Positions 1 through 8,578 of a DNA stretch of 64,000 bases are shown here, piece after piece. Under the pieces are notes generated by a model. The model was not told where the DNA came from. It saw nothing but the letters and a program-made list of their open reading frames with translations, and made no database searches. The stretch's first letter is position 1; each line of letters opens with the position of its first letter. Source of the DNA: Candidatus Woesearchaeota archaeon (lineage in GTDB: Archaea; Nanobdellota; Nanobdellia; Woesearchaeales; B29-G15). The stretch lies in assembly GCA_017610005.1 (NCBI GenBank), contig JAFCCU010000001.1, positions 1 through 64,000 of the forward strand, given 5' to 3'. The position numbers were made by a program, and so were the translations under genes.

Positions 1-108
1 AAAATCTTAGTAACTGAAGAATACCTAGAAGAACTTCTAAAAGAAATAAAAGAAAAATACAAAAGAAATATTAAAAAAATAAAAAGGTTAGTTATTAAGA
101 TTACCTAA
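1..108 (+). CDS. C-terminal fragment of a CDS entering from the left edge (Lys/Glu-rich tail)
   Basis: Frame 1 is open from base 1 (KILVTEEYLEELLKEIKEKYKRNIKKIKRLVIKIT) to TAA at 106-108. Confidence 0.5.
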   Translation, partial: KILVTEEYLEELLKEIKEKYKRNIKKIKRLVIKIT

Positions 109-2104
109 GGGCAAGCATAATAACGACAATTAGTGCAATAAAGAAGATTGCAACTAAAATTCCAAGTACTAGCCATTGATTCAAACCAAATAGGCTTGTT
201 TCATCGTCTTCACTAGCAACTACTGGTCCAGGTGGAACAGTTGGCACAACAGTTGGAGGGACAATAACAATTGGGTCATCATCTTCTTCCTCTTCTTCCT
301 CAGTACCACATGCTTGTAGATTCAAGCTCACAACTTCGCTAGTCTCAAAGTCATCCTTGTCTAAGTATACACTTAGTTCACAGGTGTAAATTCCAGCTCT
401 TTCTGTGTCTGGGATTGTAACTGTATGAGTTTTTGCGAATTTGGAATCTTCATCAAATGGATCTTCATCCAGTTCAATGTACCTACCTGAGCCACCTTCA
501 GTAATGTCAATGTCTAAGTTATTACACTCAATTGTGTAAACAACTTCATCTTCATTTTTTGTTCCGATGTTTACAATTTCAACATCAAATTCAGCTCTTC
601 TATCACATTGTAGTGTTTCTCTAGCTAAGGAAAATTCTCTAATTATTACTTCATGGCTTTCTTTGTCAACTTCAAATTCCATATCAATTGAAATTTCATG
701 GTCAACACCATTTTCGTCTTCGCCTTCAATTGTGATTGTTACATCAAAGGTTCCGTCGTCAACTTCTAATGGGATGTCAAAGAAAACAGAGATATCTTCT
801 TTATCATCTTCTTTAATGTCGACTTCATCACTTTCTTCTTCGATGTCATCATCGTCGTCAATATCAGAGACAAGTACAGTCATAAAGACTCCTTCAATCT
901 CAATATTGTCATCATCTGAAAACAAGTTTTCTACAGTAGCTCTGACTTCAATTTCGGATTCAGGTTTAATTTTAACACTGTCTCCACCATCTTCATCAAC
1001 GCTTTCCCTGTCGCCATCAACATAGATCTTAAGATCTTTTAATGAAAGCATAACTTCAGGCACAATCTTGAGTGGGAAAGAGGCATCATACATATCTGAT
1101 TTAATCTCTATATCTCCAATTGTGTGTTCTCCTGATTGTTCATCTTCAGGAATTTCAAAAGAAACTGAAATCTGATCAGAATCACCAATAGTTAGTTCTG
1201 TATCAACACTTGTAAATGTTACTGCATATTTTTCTGCAGCAGTTGAAGTAATTGTAATTTCAGCTAGGTCAAAGTCACCATCATTTAAGATAGTAAAAAC
1301 TTTATTGTAAGTTCTTGTTCTTACAGCTCTTTCTTGTATAATCTCAGTTGGCACAGTTAAGTGGCCAATAGGTTCAACAACAACAACTTCAACAGTTCCT
1401 TGTTGAGTTAAACTACCTGCAACAACATCAAATGTACCAGTATAAGTACCAGCTACCTGACTTGCAGGAACAGTAATTGTTGCAGTAACAACATTATTAG
1501 CACCGAAATCTAATGCAAAGCCGTTTTCATCAAGTACAATTGCACTTGAGTCAATTACATCAGTGCCTTTACTTAAGTCACTAAATGAAATAACAACATT
1601 TGCTAAATCAGAATTACCTGTATTAGTAATTGTAATAGTCTTATCCTCTGAATTATCCTGAGTAATTGTAGCAGTAATTGCAGTAGGATCAACTGTTATT
1701 GCAGGAACTTCATTAACTAAAACTTCTAAAACTGCTGTATCTTCAACAGTAGCATCAGAGCCGTTTAGAGTTGCTGTATAGGTACCTGCATATTGGTTTG
1801 TTGGGATAACAACATCAAAGTTGACTGTCTCAACATTCCCTGGAGCAAGTCCAGTTACAGCGCCAATAGTTGGGCCGTTAAAGCTAATTGTGCCATCACT
1901 CAACACTGTTGAGGTGAACACAACATTTAGATTTTCTGTTCCTATATTTTGTAGAACGAAGCTTCCTTGAACTGTAGAGCCTGGGTTACCTGTTAAGGCA
2001 ACAGTGGTCTCTTGGATATTCAAGGCTTTTGCAGCTTCTGCAGCCTGTGCAAAACAGACTACTGCCATTATAATGGCAAAAACCATAAAAAACCGTCTAA
2101 TCAT
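101..2104 (-). CDS. Secreted, membrane-anchored S-layer-like protein with Ig-like/CARDB-like repeats
   Basis: Signal peptide MIRRFFMVFAIIMAVVCFAQAAEA, repeated beta-rich modules, acidic and Pro-rich linker, single C-terminal TM helix. Confidence 0.75.
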   Translation of the reverse strand: MIRRFFMVFAIIMAVVCFAQAAEAAKALNIQETTVALTGNPGSTVQGSFVLQNIGTENLNVVFTSTVLSDGTISFNGPTIGAVTGLAPGNVETVNFDVVIPTNQYAGTYTATLNGSDATVEDTAVLEVLVNEVPAITVDPTAITATITQDNSEDKTITITNTGNSDLANVVISFSDLSKGTDVIDSSAIVLDENGFALDFGANNVVTATITVPASQVAGTYTGTFDVVAGSLTQQGTVEVVVVEPIGHLTVPTEIIQERAVRTRTYNKVFTILNDGDFDLAEITITSTAAEKYAVTFTSVDTELTIGDSDQISVSFEIPEDEQSGEHTIGDIEIKSDMYDASFPLKIVPEVMLSLKDLKIYVDGDRESVDEDGGDSVKIKPESEIEVRATVENLFSDDDNIEIEGVFMTVLVSDIDDDDDIEEESDEVDIKEDDKEDISVFFDIPLEVDDGTFDVTITIEGEDENGVDHEISIDMEFEVDKESHEVIIREFSLARETLQCDRRAEFDVEIVNIGTKNEDEVVYTIECNNLDIDITEGGSGRYIELDEDPFDEDSKFAKTHTVTIPDTERAGIYTCELSVYLDKDDFETSEVVSLNLQACGTEEEEEEDDDPIVIVPPTVVPTVPPGPVVASEDDETSLFGLNQWLVLGILVAIFFIALIVVIMLALR

Positions 2105-2139
2105 TTTAATACCCCTTCACTCGTTAATTATTTGATAGT

Positions 2140-2168
2140 AGTAACTAATCATATTTAAAGGTTATGGT
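2140..2168 (-). promoter_or_regulatory. Putative archaeal promoter (BRE/TATA) for the S-layer-like gene
   Basis: On the minus strand AACCTTTAAATATGA lies about 45-55 nt upstream of the ATG, followed by a GGGGTATT leader. Confidence 0.45.
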
Positions 2169-2233
2169 AGGCTATCGTCGTTTAAGGATTTATGTTAAGC
2201 TTTTTAATAAAAGTTGTTAAAGCTTCAAATGAT

Positions 2234-3247
2234 TTAGAATTTATTAATATAATAAATATTTGCAAGTTGACAAAAACACATCTTTTTTCTTAATTTCTGC
2301 CTGGCATTTTTTGCTTTTTTCCACATTATTTTAAATGAATCTTTCTTTAAATCTCCTAAAACCTGCCCCAAAACTCCACAAGTAACAACTTTACCATCAG
2401 GCATTATTTGACATGATAAAAGCCCAGCATTACATTTAAATCGCTTTTTTTCAAGCAAATTTCTATAATAAGAAAGCCTTATTGTATTTTTCAAAAAACT
2501 TATTCCTCTTTTGCTAAAAAGCTTCCCAGTTTGCTCAAGCACTAAGAATTTTAAAAATCTATCAAGCTTCTTTTTATCCATAATAAACTTTTTATCTTTA
2601 GTATTTAATTCACTTCTTTGCTGCGCTGTTTCAAAAATATAATCATCAGGCTTTAGTTCATTTACAACATAATCGTAAATTTTAAAGATATCTTTTAGAT
2701 TATGGGGAGAAATAACCGTATTAATACTTAATTTAAATCGTTTATCTTTAATGAGTTTTAGTAGTTTTATAGTCTCAACAAGTTTTTTTGAAGCGCCTTT
2801 CATTCCACGAACTTTATCATGGTCCTCTCCTATTGCATCAACTGATAAATTTAGGATTAATTCATAGTTTCCTTTTGTTTTCAAAATATTCCTAACTTTT
2901 TTATCAATAATTTCTGGCATTGAACCATTGCTTGGAATACAGAGCACCTTTGGCTTATTTATTTTCAAAACTTCTATTGCAATTTTATCAATGTCAGGTA
3001 GGCAAAATGGTTCTCCCCCTGTTAAAGTTACCCACGCAGCAGAGTTACCAATTTCTTTTATTATCCTAAACCACTCTTTTGTTTTCAGTTCATTATCATT
3101 ATTTTTCTTCCAAAGCCCACATGTTTTGCATTTTGAATTACATTTAAAAGAAAGTAAGTACACATAAGAAAATGGTTTTATGGGAAGATCAATATATTTT
3201 TGCAACTTGTATAAAGGACTCTTTAAAATTAACTCTAATCCTTTCAT
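2234..3247 (-). CDS. Radical SAM protein
   Basis: CNSKCKTC (CxxxCxxC) cluster motif, TGGEPF motif, additional C-terminal cysteines (SPASM-like). Confidence 0.85.
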   Translation of the reverse strand: MKGLELILKSPLYKLQKYIDLPIKPFSYVYLLSFKCNSKCKTCGLWKKNNDNELKTKEWFRIIKEIGNSAAWVTLTGGEPFCLPDIDKIAIEVLKINKPKVLCIPSNGSMPEIIDKKVRNILKTKGNYELILNLSVDAIGEDHDKVRGMKGASKKLVETIKLLKLIKDKRFKLSINTVISPHNLKDIFKIYDYVVNELKPDDYIFETAQQRSELNTKDKKFIMDKKKLDRFLKFLVLEQTGKLFSKRGISFLKNTIRLSYYRNLLEKKRFKCNAGLLSCQIMPDGKVVTCGVLGQVLGDLKKDSFKIMWKKAKNARQKLRKKMCFCQLANIYYINKF

Positions 3248-3278
3248 AAATTTCTAAAATAAAAGAGAATATAAAAAG

Positions 3279-3875
3279 TTACCCCTTAGCCAAGACCTCT
3301 TCAAGGTTAACAAGATAAGGCTTGAATTTCTCTGCTTCTCTTAAGGGATCTTTAACAAATGGAATATAAAATTCTCCAATCGAAACAGTTTTTTTACCAG
3401 ACTTGTATTCGCTTAAGTAACCGACTTTAAACTCAAGTGCCCCATATTCCTCTCCTTCAATTTCAAAATCTACTTTGCCTTCGGCTTCAGTGAGAAGGTC
3501 GTATTCAAAGCCAAAAGATTTAGCTACATTGTTAGTTTGTCTAGCTGGTGTAACAATCTTCTTAGTAGTATCAATTGTTGTGACTGTGTTAACCTCCTTG
3601 TTATGATTTGGATAAACTAAAATTGCTTTAACAGTCTTTGCGATTGAATAAATCCCTAAGGCTACAGCTGTGATTCCAGGGATTATGCTAAGTGGTACAG
3701 AAAAATAATCTCCACTGCCCCATATAGTATAACCATTTAGGAAAAAATAGGTCCATCCGAAGGTACCAAATCCACCAAAAGCTGCTTTTCCTAAATTGAC
3801 TAAAACTTCTCTTGGTAATTGTTCTCTTCTTGCCTGAATTGCTTTTTCATTTGGTTTATATGTAAAAATTGCCAT
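3279..3875 (-). CDS. Small membrane protein of unknown function
   Basis: Two hydrophobic helices plus C-terminal soluble domain; intact 198-aa ORF. Confidence 0.6.
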   Translation of the reverse strand: MAIFTYKPNEKAIQARREQLPREVLVNLGKAAFGGFGTFGWTYFFLNGYTIWGSGDYFSVPLSIIPGITAVALGIYSIAKTVKAILVYPNHNKEVNTVTTIDTTKKIVTPARQTNNVAKSFGFEYDLLTEAEGKVDFEIEGEEYGALEFKVGYLSEYKSGKKTVSIGEFYIPFVKDPLREAEKFKPYLVNLEEVLAKG

Positions 3876-3888
3876 TTTATTTGTTAGG

Positions 3889-3988
3889 AATACCCCCTGC
3901 TTGCAGTGGATGGGTGAACATGAGCTACATAAAAATGGGGATTACTAACATTAAAAATACCCCGCAGCTTGCTGCGGTTGGGATTTTT
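3889..3988. repeat. Pair of REP/PATE-like 'AATACCCC + hairpin' elements
   Basis: AATACCCC at 3889 followed by CTGC-TT-GCAG; AATACCCC at 3956 followed by CCGCAGC-TT-GCTGCGG, with AAAAAT/ATTTTT outer arms. Confidence 0.6.
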
Positions 3989-4084
3989 ATTTCACCAAAT
4001 AGAATAACACTTTCATTGTTTAATAAGTACTCAAGAAAAAATAATCAAAAATCTAAGAAAAGTAAAAGAATTATAGGTAAAAGC

Positions 4085-5107
4085 TCACACCCTGACAATT
4101 TTTACAACAGGCCAGCTAATTTCAATTTTCCTTCTGTCAAACTCCTTTTTTAGCGCTTTGATAAATTCACTTCGGACTTTAAAGCGATCAACGTAGCGTT
4201 TAACTCTAAGAATAACTTTAAAATTAATATTAGAGTCTCCAAATTCATTAAATCTTACCTTTGGTTCATAACCTTTTATTGTTCCTTCAACATTTTCTTG
4301 AATGTTGTTTGCAACAGCTAAAACAACTTTTTCAACTCTGTCTAAATCCTCTCCATAATCTACTCCACATTCAATAATGCAAGAAGTTTCCAAGTTAGGA
4401 AGCGAATAATTAACAACAATTGAATCAGCTAAGTGGGAATTAGGCACAATAACATAATTGTTTGAAAGTTTCCTTATCCTAGTTGTTCTCCATCCAATAT
4501 CCTCCACATATCCCTTTAAATCAGTCCCAATTTCTACAAAATCTCCTACATTTAATGGTTTGTCTGATAGAATATGGATCCCCCCAAAAAGATTAGCAAG
4601 GGTATTTTGCAGTGCAAGCCCAATTGCAAGCCCACCTATCCCTAATGTTGCAATTAAGGGGGTAATTTTAATATTGAAATAGTCTAAGATGATTAAAATT
4701 CCAATAATATAAACAATTACAGAGAGTACATTGCTCGTTAATTTAGGCGTAGAATCATACTTCCCCTTAAAATGCAGCCAATGTTTCATAAGTGTTCTAA
4801 ACACTTTTGAAATAACTGTTGAAGCAACTAAAACATACCACACAAAAAATGCCTTATTAACATATAAGGTATAAGGCGCCAATTCTGTAAGGAGATTTAG
4901 AGATATCTGCACGCCAATAGAAATTACTAGCGTATAAAACGGTCTTGTTAAAATCAATAATAAATCATCATCGAGGGTGTTTTTAGTTTTTTTAACTAAC
5001 TTATGAATGTAAACACTGAGAATAAAATGAAGTATTCTTGCTAAAATTAATGAACCAAAAATAATTACTGCTGATAAAATATATTCCTCTTGTGCGATTT
5101 TAACCAC
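4085..5107 (-). CDS. MscS-family mechanosensitive channel
   Basis: N-terminal TM helices; GLAIGLALQNTLANLFGGIHILSDKPLNVGDFVEIG is a typical MscS pore/beta domain. Confidence 0.9.
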   Translation of the reverse strand: MVKIAQEEYILSAVIIFGSLILARILHFILSVYIHKLVKKTKNTLDDDLLLILTRPFYTLVISIGVQISLNLLTELAPYTLYVNKAFFVWYVLVASTVISKVFRTLMKHWLHFKGKYDSTPKLTSNVLSVIVYIIGILIILDYFNIKITPLIATLGIGGLAIGLALQNTLANLFGGIHILSDKPLNVGDFVEIGTDLKGYVEDIGWRTTRIRKLSNNYVIVPNSHLADSIVVNYSLPNLETSCIIECGVDYGEDLDRVEKVVLAVANNIQENVEGTIKGYEPKVRFNEFGDSNINFKVILRVKRYVDRFKVRSEFIKALKKEFDRRKIEISWPVVKIVRV

Positions 5108-5167
5108 CCTTTTTTAATAAAATAAACATCTGCTATTTAAAAAATTTACCATTAATATCAAACCCCT

Positions 5168-6361
5168 CTACTCATCCATCACATTGGGAAATTTCTTCAA
5201 ATATGTTCTTAATACAAACGGAAAGATAAATGTAGATACTATTGCAACAAGTACCAGTGAGGAATAAATTGAAGGAGTAATAATTCCTGCTTCTCTTGCA
5301 ACTTCAGCAATAATTAATTCAATTGCACCTCGAGAGTTCATTCCCCAACCAATAATATAAGTCTGAATCCAGGATAATTTTGTAAATGGTTTTGTTAATA
5401 ATAATCCAAATAAATTACCAATAATTCCGACACATAAAATTATTAAAAAAAATAAAGGGCTTTGCATTAAGGATTCTCCATCAAAATTCATCCCAATATT
5501 TATAAAAAAGAAAGGGATTACTATTGCAAACCCAAAATCACGAATTTCTTTAATAATTTTCTTTTTAACTTTTTTATCTTTAATTAGCCTTTGAACGATT
5601 ATCCCTGCAATAAATGCTCCAACAATTGGACCAAGACCTAAGTAAACTGATGTTGAAGCAATAATCAAAAATAAAACAATAATTAATGAAAGGGAACTAA
5701 CTTGAGTATGTCTAGCAAAGTAATGTTTAATCATTCTAGGAAGTAAAACCTTGGAAAGAATTACAATTAAACAGATAAATAATCCAACCCTAAGGGGTAA
5801 TAATTGTAACTCTGTTAAGGCTGTTTGAAAAGAAAAACCCCTTGAAGCAAAAACAACAATGACTGATAAGAACATTACACCAAGGGCATCATCTAAAATC
5901 GCAGCGCCTAACATAATTGTTCCAAGTTTTGATTTTAACTTATTAAATTCCATCAAAATTATTGCTTTAGAACCTTCAGAAGTAATAGACAATGCGGCTC
6001 CAACAGTAAAAGCGACAAATCCATCATATCCCATTAGCCTCATTACTGTAAACCCCATTGCAAATGGAACGATAGCTGAAAAAAGTGCAATTAATCCTTC
6101 TTCATATTTTGACTTTCTTAATTCAAATAAATCCACTTCAAGTCCAGTTATAAAAAGTAAAAATACTATCCCAATATTAGAGAAAAAATATATCAGGTCA
6201 AAACCCATATGGGACCCAATAAAATTATGCAATGGTTCAAAAGTTAAAATAAACCCAGTTACAATAAACCCAATCACAATTGAAATTTTAAACTGGTTAA
6301 ATATCTCTGCCATTATGAGGGCAAGTCCTAAGCAAAGAGTAATTACTAATAATGGCTCCAT
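5168..6361 (-). CDS. Cation:proton antiporter (CPA2/KefB-like)
   Basis: About 12 TM helices; FITGLEVDL, DDALGVMFLS and NIGMNF motifs. Confidence 0.88.
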   Translation of the reverse strand: MEPLLVITLCLGLALIMAEIFNQFKISIVIGFIVTGFILTFEPLHNFIGSHMGFDLIYFFSNIGIVFLLFITGLEVDLFELRKSKYEEGLIALFSAIVPFAMGFTVMRLMGYDGFVAFTVGAALSITSEGSKAIILMEFNKLKSKLGTIMLGAAILDDALGVMFLSVIVVFASRGFSFQTALTELQLLPLRVGLFICLIVILSKVLLPRMIKHYFARHTQVSSLSLIIVLFLIIASTSVYLGLGPIVGAFIAGIIVQRLIKDKKVKKKIIKEIRDFGFAIVIPFFFINIGMNFDGESLMQSPLFFLIILCVGIIGNLFGLLLTKPFTKLSWIQTYIIGWGMNSRGAIELIIAEVAREAGIITPSIYSSLVLVAIVSTFIFPFVLRTYLKKFPNVMDE

Positions 6362-6436
6362 CGTGAATTAGATTAGAGAGTAAAGGGTATTTAAATTTTG
6401 CTTAGCTTCATAAAATCCTTTTCATTAACATTTATT

Positions 6437-6882
6437 ATGGCTGTGGAAATTCGGCAGGCAAAACTTGAAGATATTACTACTCTATCTGCTTTAGCTTTAA
6501 CTATTTGGAATCAATATTCTAGTAAGATTAAGAAAAATCTTCCTGTTGTGGAAACTGACTGGGTTGCAAGACATACTAAGGAGTTGCAAGAAAAATTAAT
6601 CCTTGTTGCTTATAATCAGGGATCAATGGTGGGATACTTAAAAGGTACTCCTCCAGTTAAAAATGAGATGGTTACAATTGAGTATGTTGGGGTAGACCCA
6701 CAATTCCAGAAGAGAGGTATTGGTACATTTCTTGCTAAGTCTTATGTTGAAAGGGCAATGGTGCATCTCCAATTTTAATTACTGCTCCAGAGGATAACCC
6801 CTTCTTAAGAAGAGTATTATCAAAAGTGGGATTTTGGAATGATGAGTTCAGCGATACTTTTACTTTCACCCCCAAGGGTTAG
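6437..6882 (+). pseudogene. GNAT N-acetyltransferase interrupted by a -1 frameshift near 6760
   Basis: Frame 1 gives ...VGVDPQFQKRGIGTFLAKSYVERAM; after 'atggtgcatctcc' the shifted frame continues GASPILITAPEDNPFLRRVLSKVGFWNDEFSDTFTFTPKG* to TAG at 6880-6882. Confidence 0.75.
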
Positions 6883-6913
6883 TTTTAAAAGTAATGATGT
6901 TTTTTGAATTCTT

Positions 6914-7345
6914 ATGATATTAGAAATTGAACAGTTGCAGAGATCAGATTTAAGTAGTGAGCTTGAGGCTATTTGGAGACTCGGGAATTTTAGAGGAAGA
7001 AATCATCAAAAATTACAAAGAATAGATTTATTGAGCGAATTTTTAGATAAAAATTCTATTTTTTTTGCAAGGGTAGATGGAGAAACTATCGGATATTTAG
7101 AAGGGAGTTTAGTTGATGGAGAGAATATTCCTATGCTTGGGAGAGTTTATGTAGAAAGTCAGTATAGGAGAGGAAACATTGGAATAGAGTTAGTCCAGGC
7201 CTACGAGCAGTTAGCTGAAACTAATCATCCAAGTGTGAGGGCTAGGTGTCATGGAGATGCAATTAAAGCCCTTTATGAAAAATTAGATTACAATCATGAG
7301 GGTAGTTTTGCAGGGGTCCTACATCTTTTCAATAGGAATTTGTAG
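6914..7345 (+). CDS. GNAT family acetyltransferase
   Basis: GRVYVESQYRRGNIGIELV acetyl-CoA-binding region and ALYEKLDY motif. Confidence 0.75.
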   Translation: MILEIEQLQRSDLSSELEAIWRLGNFRGRNHQKLQRIDLLSEFLDKNSIFFARVDGETIGYLEGSLVDGENIPMLGRVYVESQYRRGNIGIELVQAYEQLAETNHPSVRARCHGDAIKALYEKLDYNHEGSFAGVLHLFNRNL

Positions 7346-7359
7346 TTAAATAAATTATT

Positions 7360-7644
7360 TTAACTTGTTTTTCTTGGCACAAACACTTTTTGTGATGAAA
7401 ACGCTTTGTAAACACCTTCTAAAACATCTGTTCCAGCATAGCCCGCTAATAATGCCATTCTATAATCAAATGAAAAAATAACCCCAGTAAAAGAACCAAC
7501 AATCATTGCAATAGCGATAGTTATTCCCCAATAATCCCAAAGAATTTTCTTCTTTTTTGAAATTGCCTTAAAAAGTCCTAGTACTCCTCTTGTTAGTCCG
7601 CCTAATGCACCAAGTGCTGCAGAAAAAATAATCGGATGAATCAT
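7360..7644 (-). CDS. Small membrane protein coupled to an upstream RHH-like protein
   Basis: 94 aa with 2-3 hydrophobic helices; start codon overlaps the upstream stop (ATGA). Confidence 0.6.
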   Translation of the reverse strand: MIHPIIFSAALGALGGLTRGVLGLFKAISKKKKILWDYWGITIAIAMIVGSFTGVIFSFDYRMALLAGYAGTDVLEGVYKAFSSQKVFVPRKTS

Positions 7645-7817
7645 AATGTAAACGCCTCTTCAAAGTTAGTCTCGCCCCATTCATCCTGGTGATTTAAGGC
7701 ATATTCTGCAAGAATATTAATAATTACTGTTTCAACTGATTTTAATTCTGCCTTTGCAATACTAGCTAATTCTTCTAAAAGCTCTTCTGGGATTTGTAAA
7801 TTAATTTTTTCAGTCAT
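7641..7817 (-). CDS. Small ribbon-helix-helix-like protein, not in the ORF track
   Basis: 58 aa MTEKINLQIPEELLEELASIAKAELKSVETVIINILAEYALNHQDEWGETNFEEAFTL*; beta strand + two helices pattern. Confidence 0.65.
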   Translation of the reverse strand: MTEKINLQIPEELLEELASIAKAELKSVETVIINILAEYALNHQDEWGETNFEEAFTL

Positions 7818-7871
7818 AAAAGAAAAGCATAATGGGCTTTTAAAAGTTTATTTTAACTTTTTCCGGAAGAA

Positions 7872-8222
7872 TTACAAACTTTTTTCAATCATTTCAATTC
7901 CACGAATTTGTCTATGCACTAATTTTGAGACCTTACGAAGTCTGCTTCTAATATCATCAAGCATCTCTTTTTCTTGATGTAAAATTCTATGTTCGCGGTG
8001 CATTATTTCTTTACCCTTCTTAACTCTTTCAACTTTTCTCATATGTTCAAGGGCTTGAATCTCTTTTCTTAATCGGTCTTCACGATGTTGAAAATTAAAA
8101 AATGTAGACACATCTTGAGAAACTTTTCTCTCAATATTTAGAATTTCACCATATAAATCTCTAATATGCTTCAAAGAATGATTAATCCTCTCTTCAGGAT
8201 CCTTATTGCCAAATAAACCCAT
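7872..8222 (-). CDS. Coiled-coil protein of unknown function
   Basis: Intact 116-aa ORF, charged heptad-like helices. Confidence 0.55.
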   Translation of the reverse strand: MGLFGNKDPEERINHSLKHIRDLYGEILNIERKVSQDVSTFFNFQHREDRLRKEIQALEHMRKVERVKKGKEIMHREHRILHQEKEMLDDIRSRLRKVSKLVHRQIRGIEMIEKSL

Positions 8223-8370
8223 GTATCAAAATTTGTTTTGGCATTTATAAATCCTTTGTTCTAAACGGAAAGATCCGTTTAATCAATCTAGAGGTCTCTC
8301 CTTGCTCGAGCCCCTTAATCTCTAGACTCTCTATCCCTATAAGGTTTAAGGTATATGGGAGTGTTTTTCA

Positions 8371-8573
8371 CTTCAGACTTCTAACTTCAAACTTCAGACT
8401 TCTAACTTCAGACTTCTAACTTCAAACTTCTAACTTCAAACTTCTAACTTCAAACTTCTAACTTCAGACTTCTAACTTCAGACTTCTAACTTCAGACTTC
8501 TAACTTCAAACTTCTAACTTCAAACTTCTAACTTCAGACTTCTAACTTCAAACTTCTAACTTCAGACTTCTAA
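8371..8573 (-). repeat. Heptanucleotide tandem array, 29 units
   Basis: Exact 7-nt periodicity; plus-strand units are only CTTCTAA, CTTCAGA and CTTCAAA; ends 5 nt from the cdc48 stop codon. Confidence 0.97.
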
Positions 8574-8578
8574 CTATT

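Noticed and set aside
567-1025. Plus-strand 152-aa ORF
   Set aside because: Ser/Thr-rich antisense of an acidic coding region in the S-layer-like gene; no independent coding evidence.
3869-4153. Plus-strand 94-aa ORF overlapping the REP-like region
   Set aside because: Starts antisense to the upstream gene, spans the hairpin elements and ends inside the MscS gene; not protein-like.
8371-8573. Possible CRISPR array
   Set aside because: Units are 7 nt with no unique spacers and no cas genes nearby; the lone Cas4-like nuclease sits with Lhr, not with a CRISPR locus.
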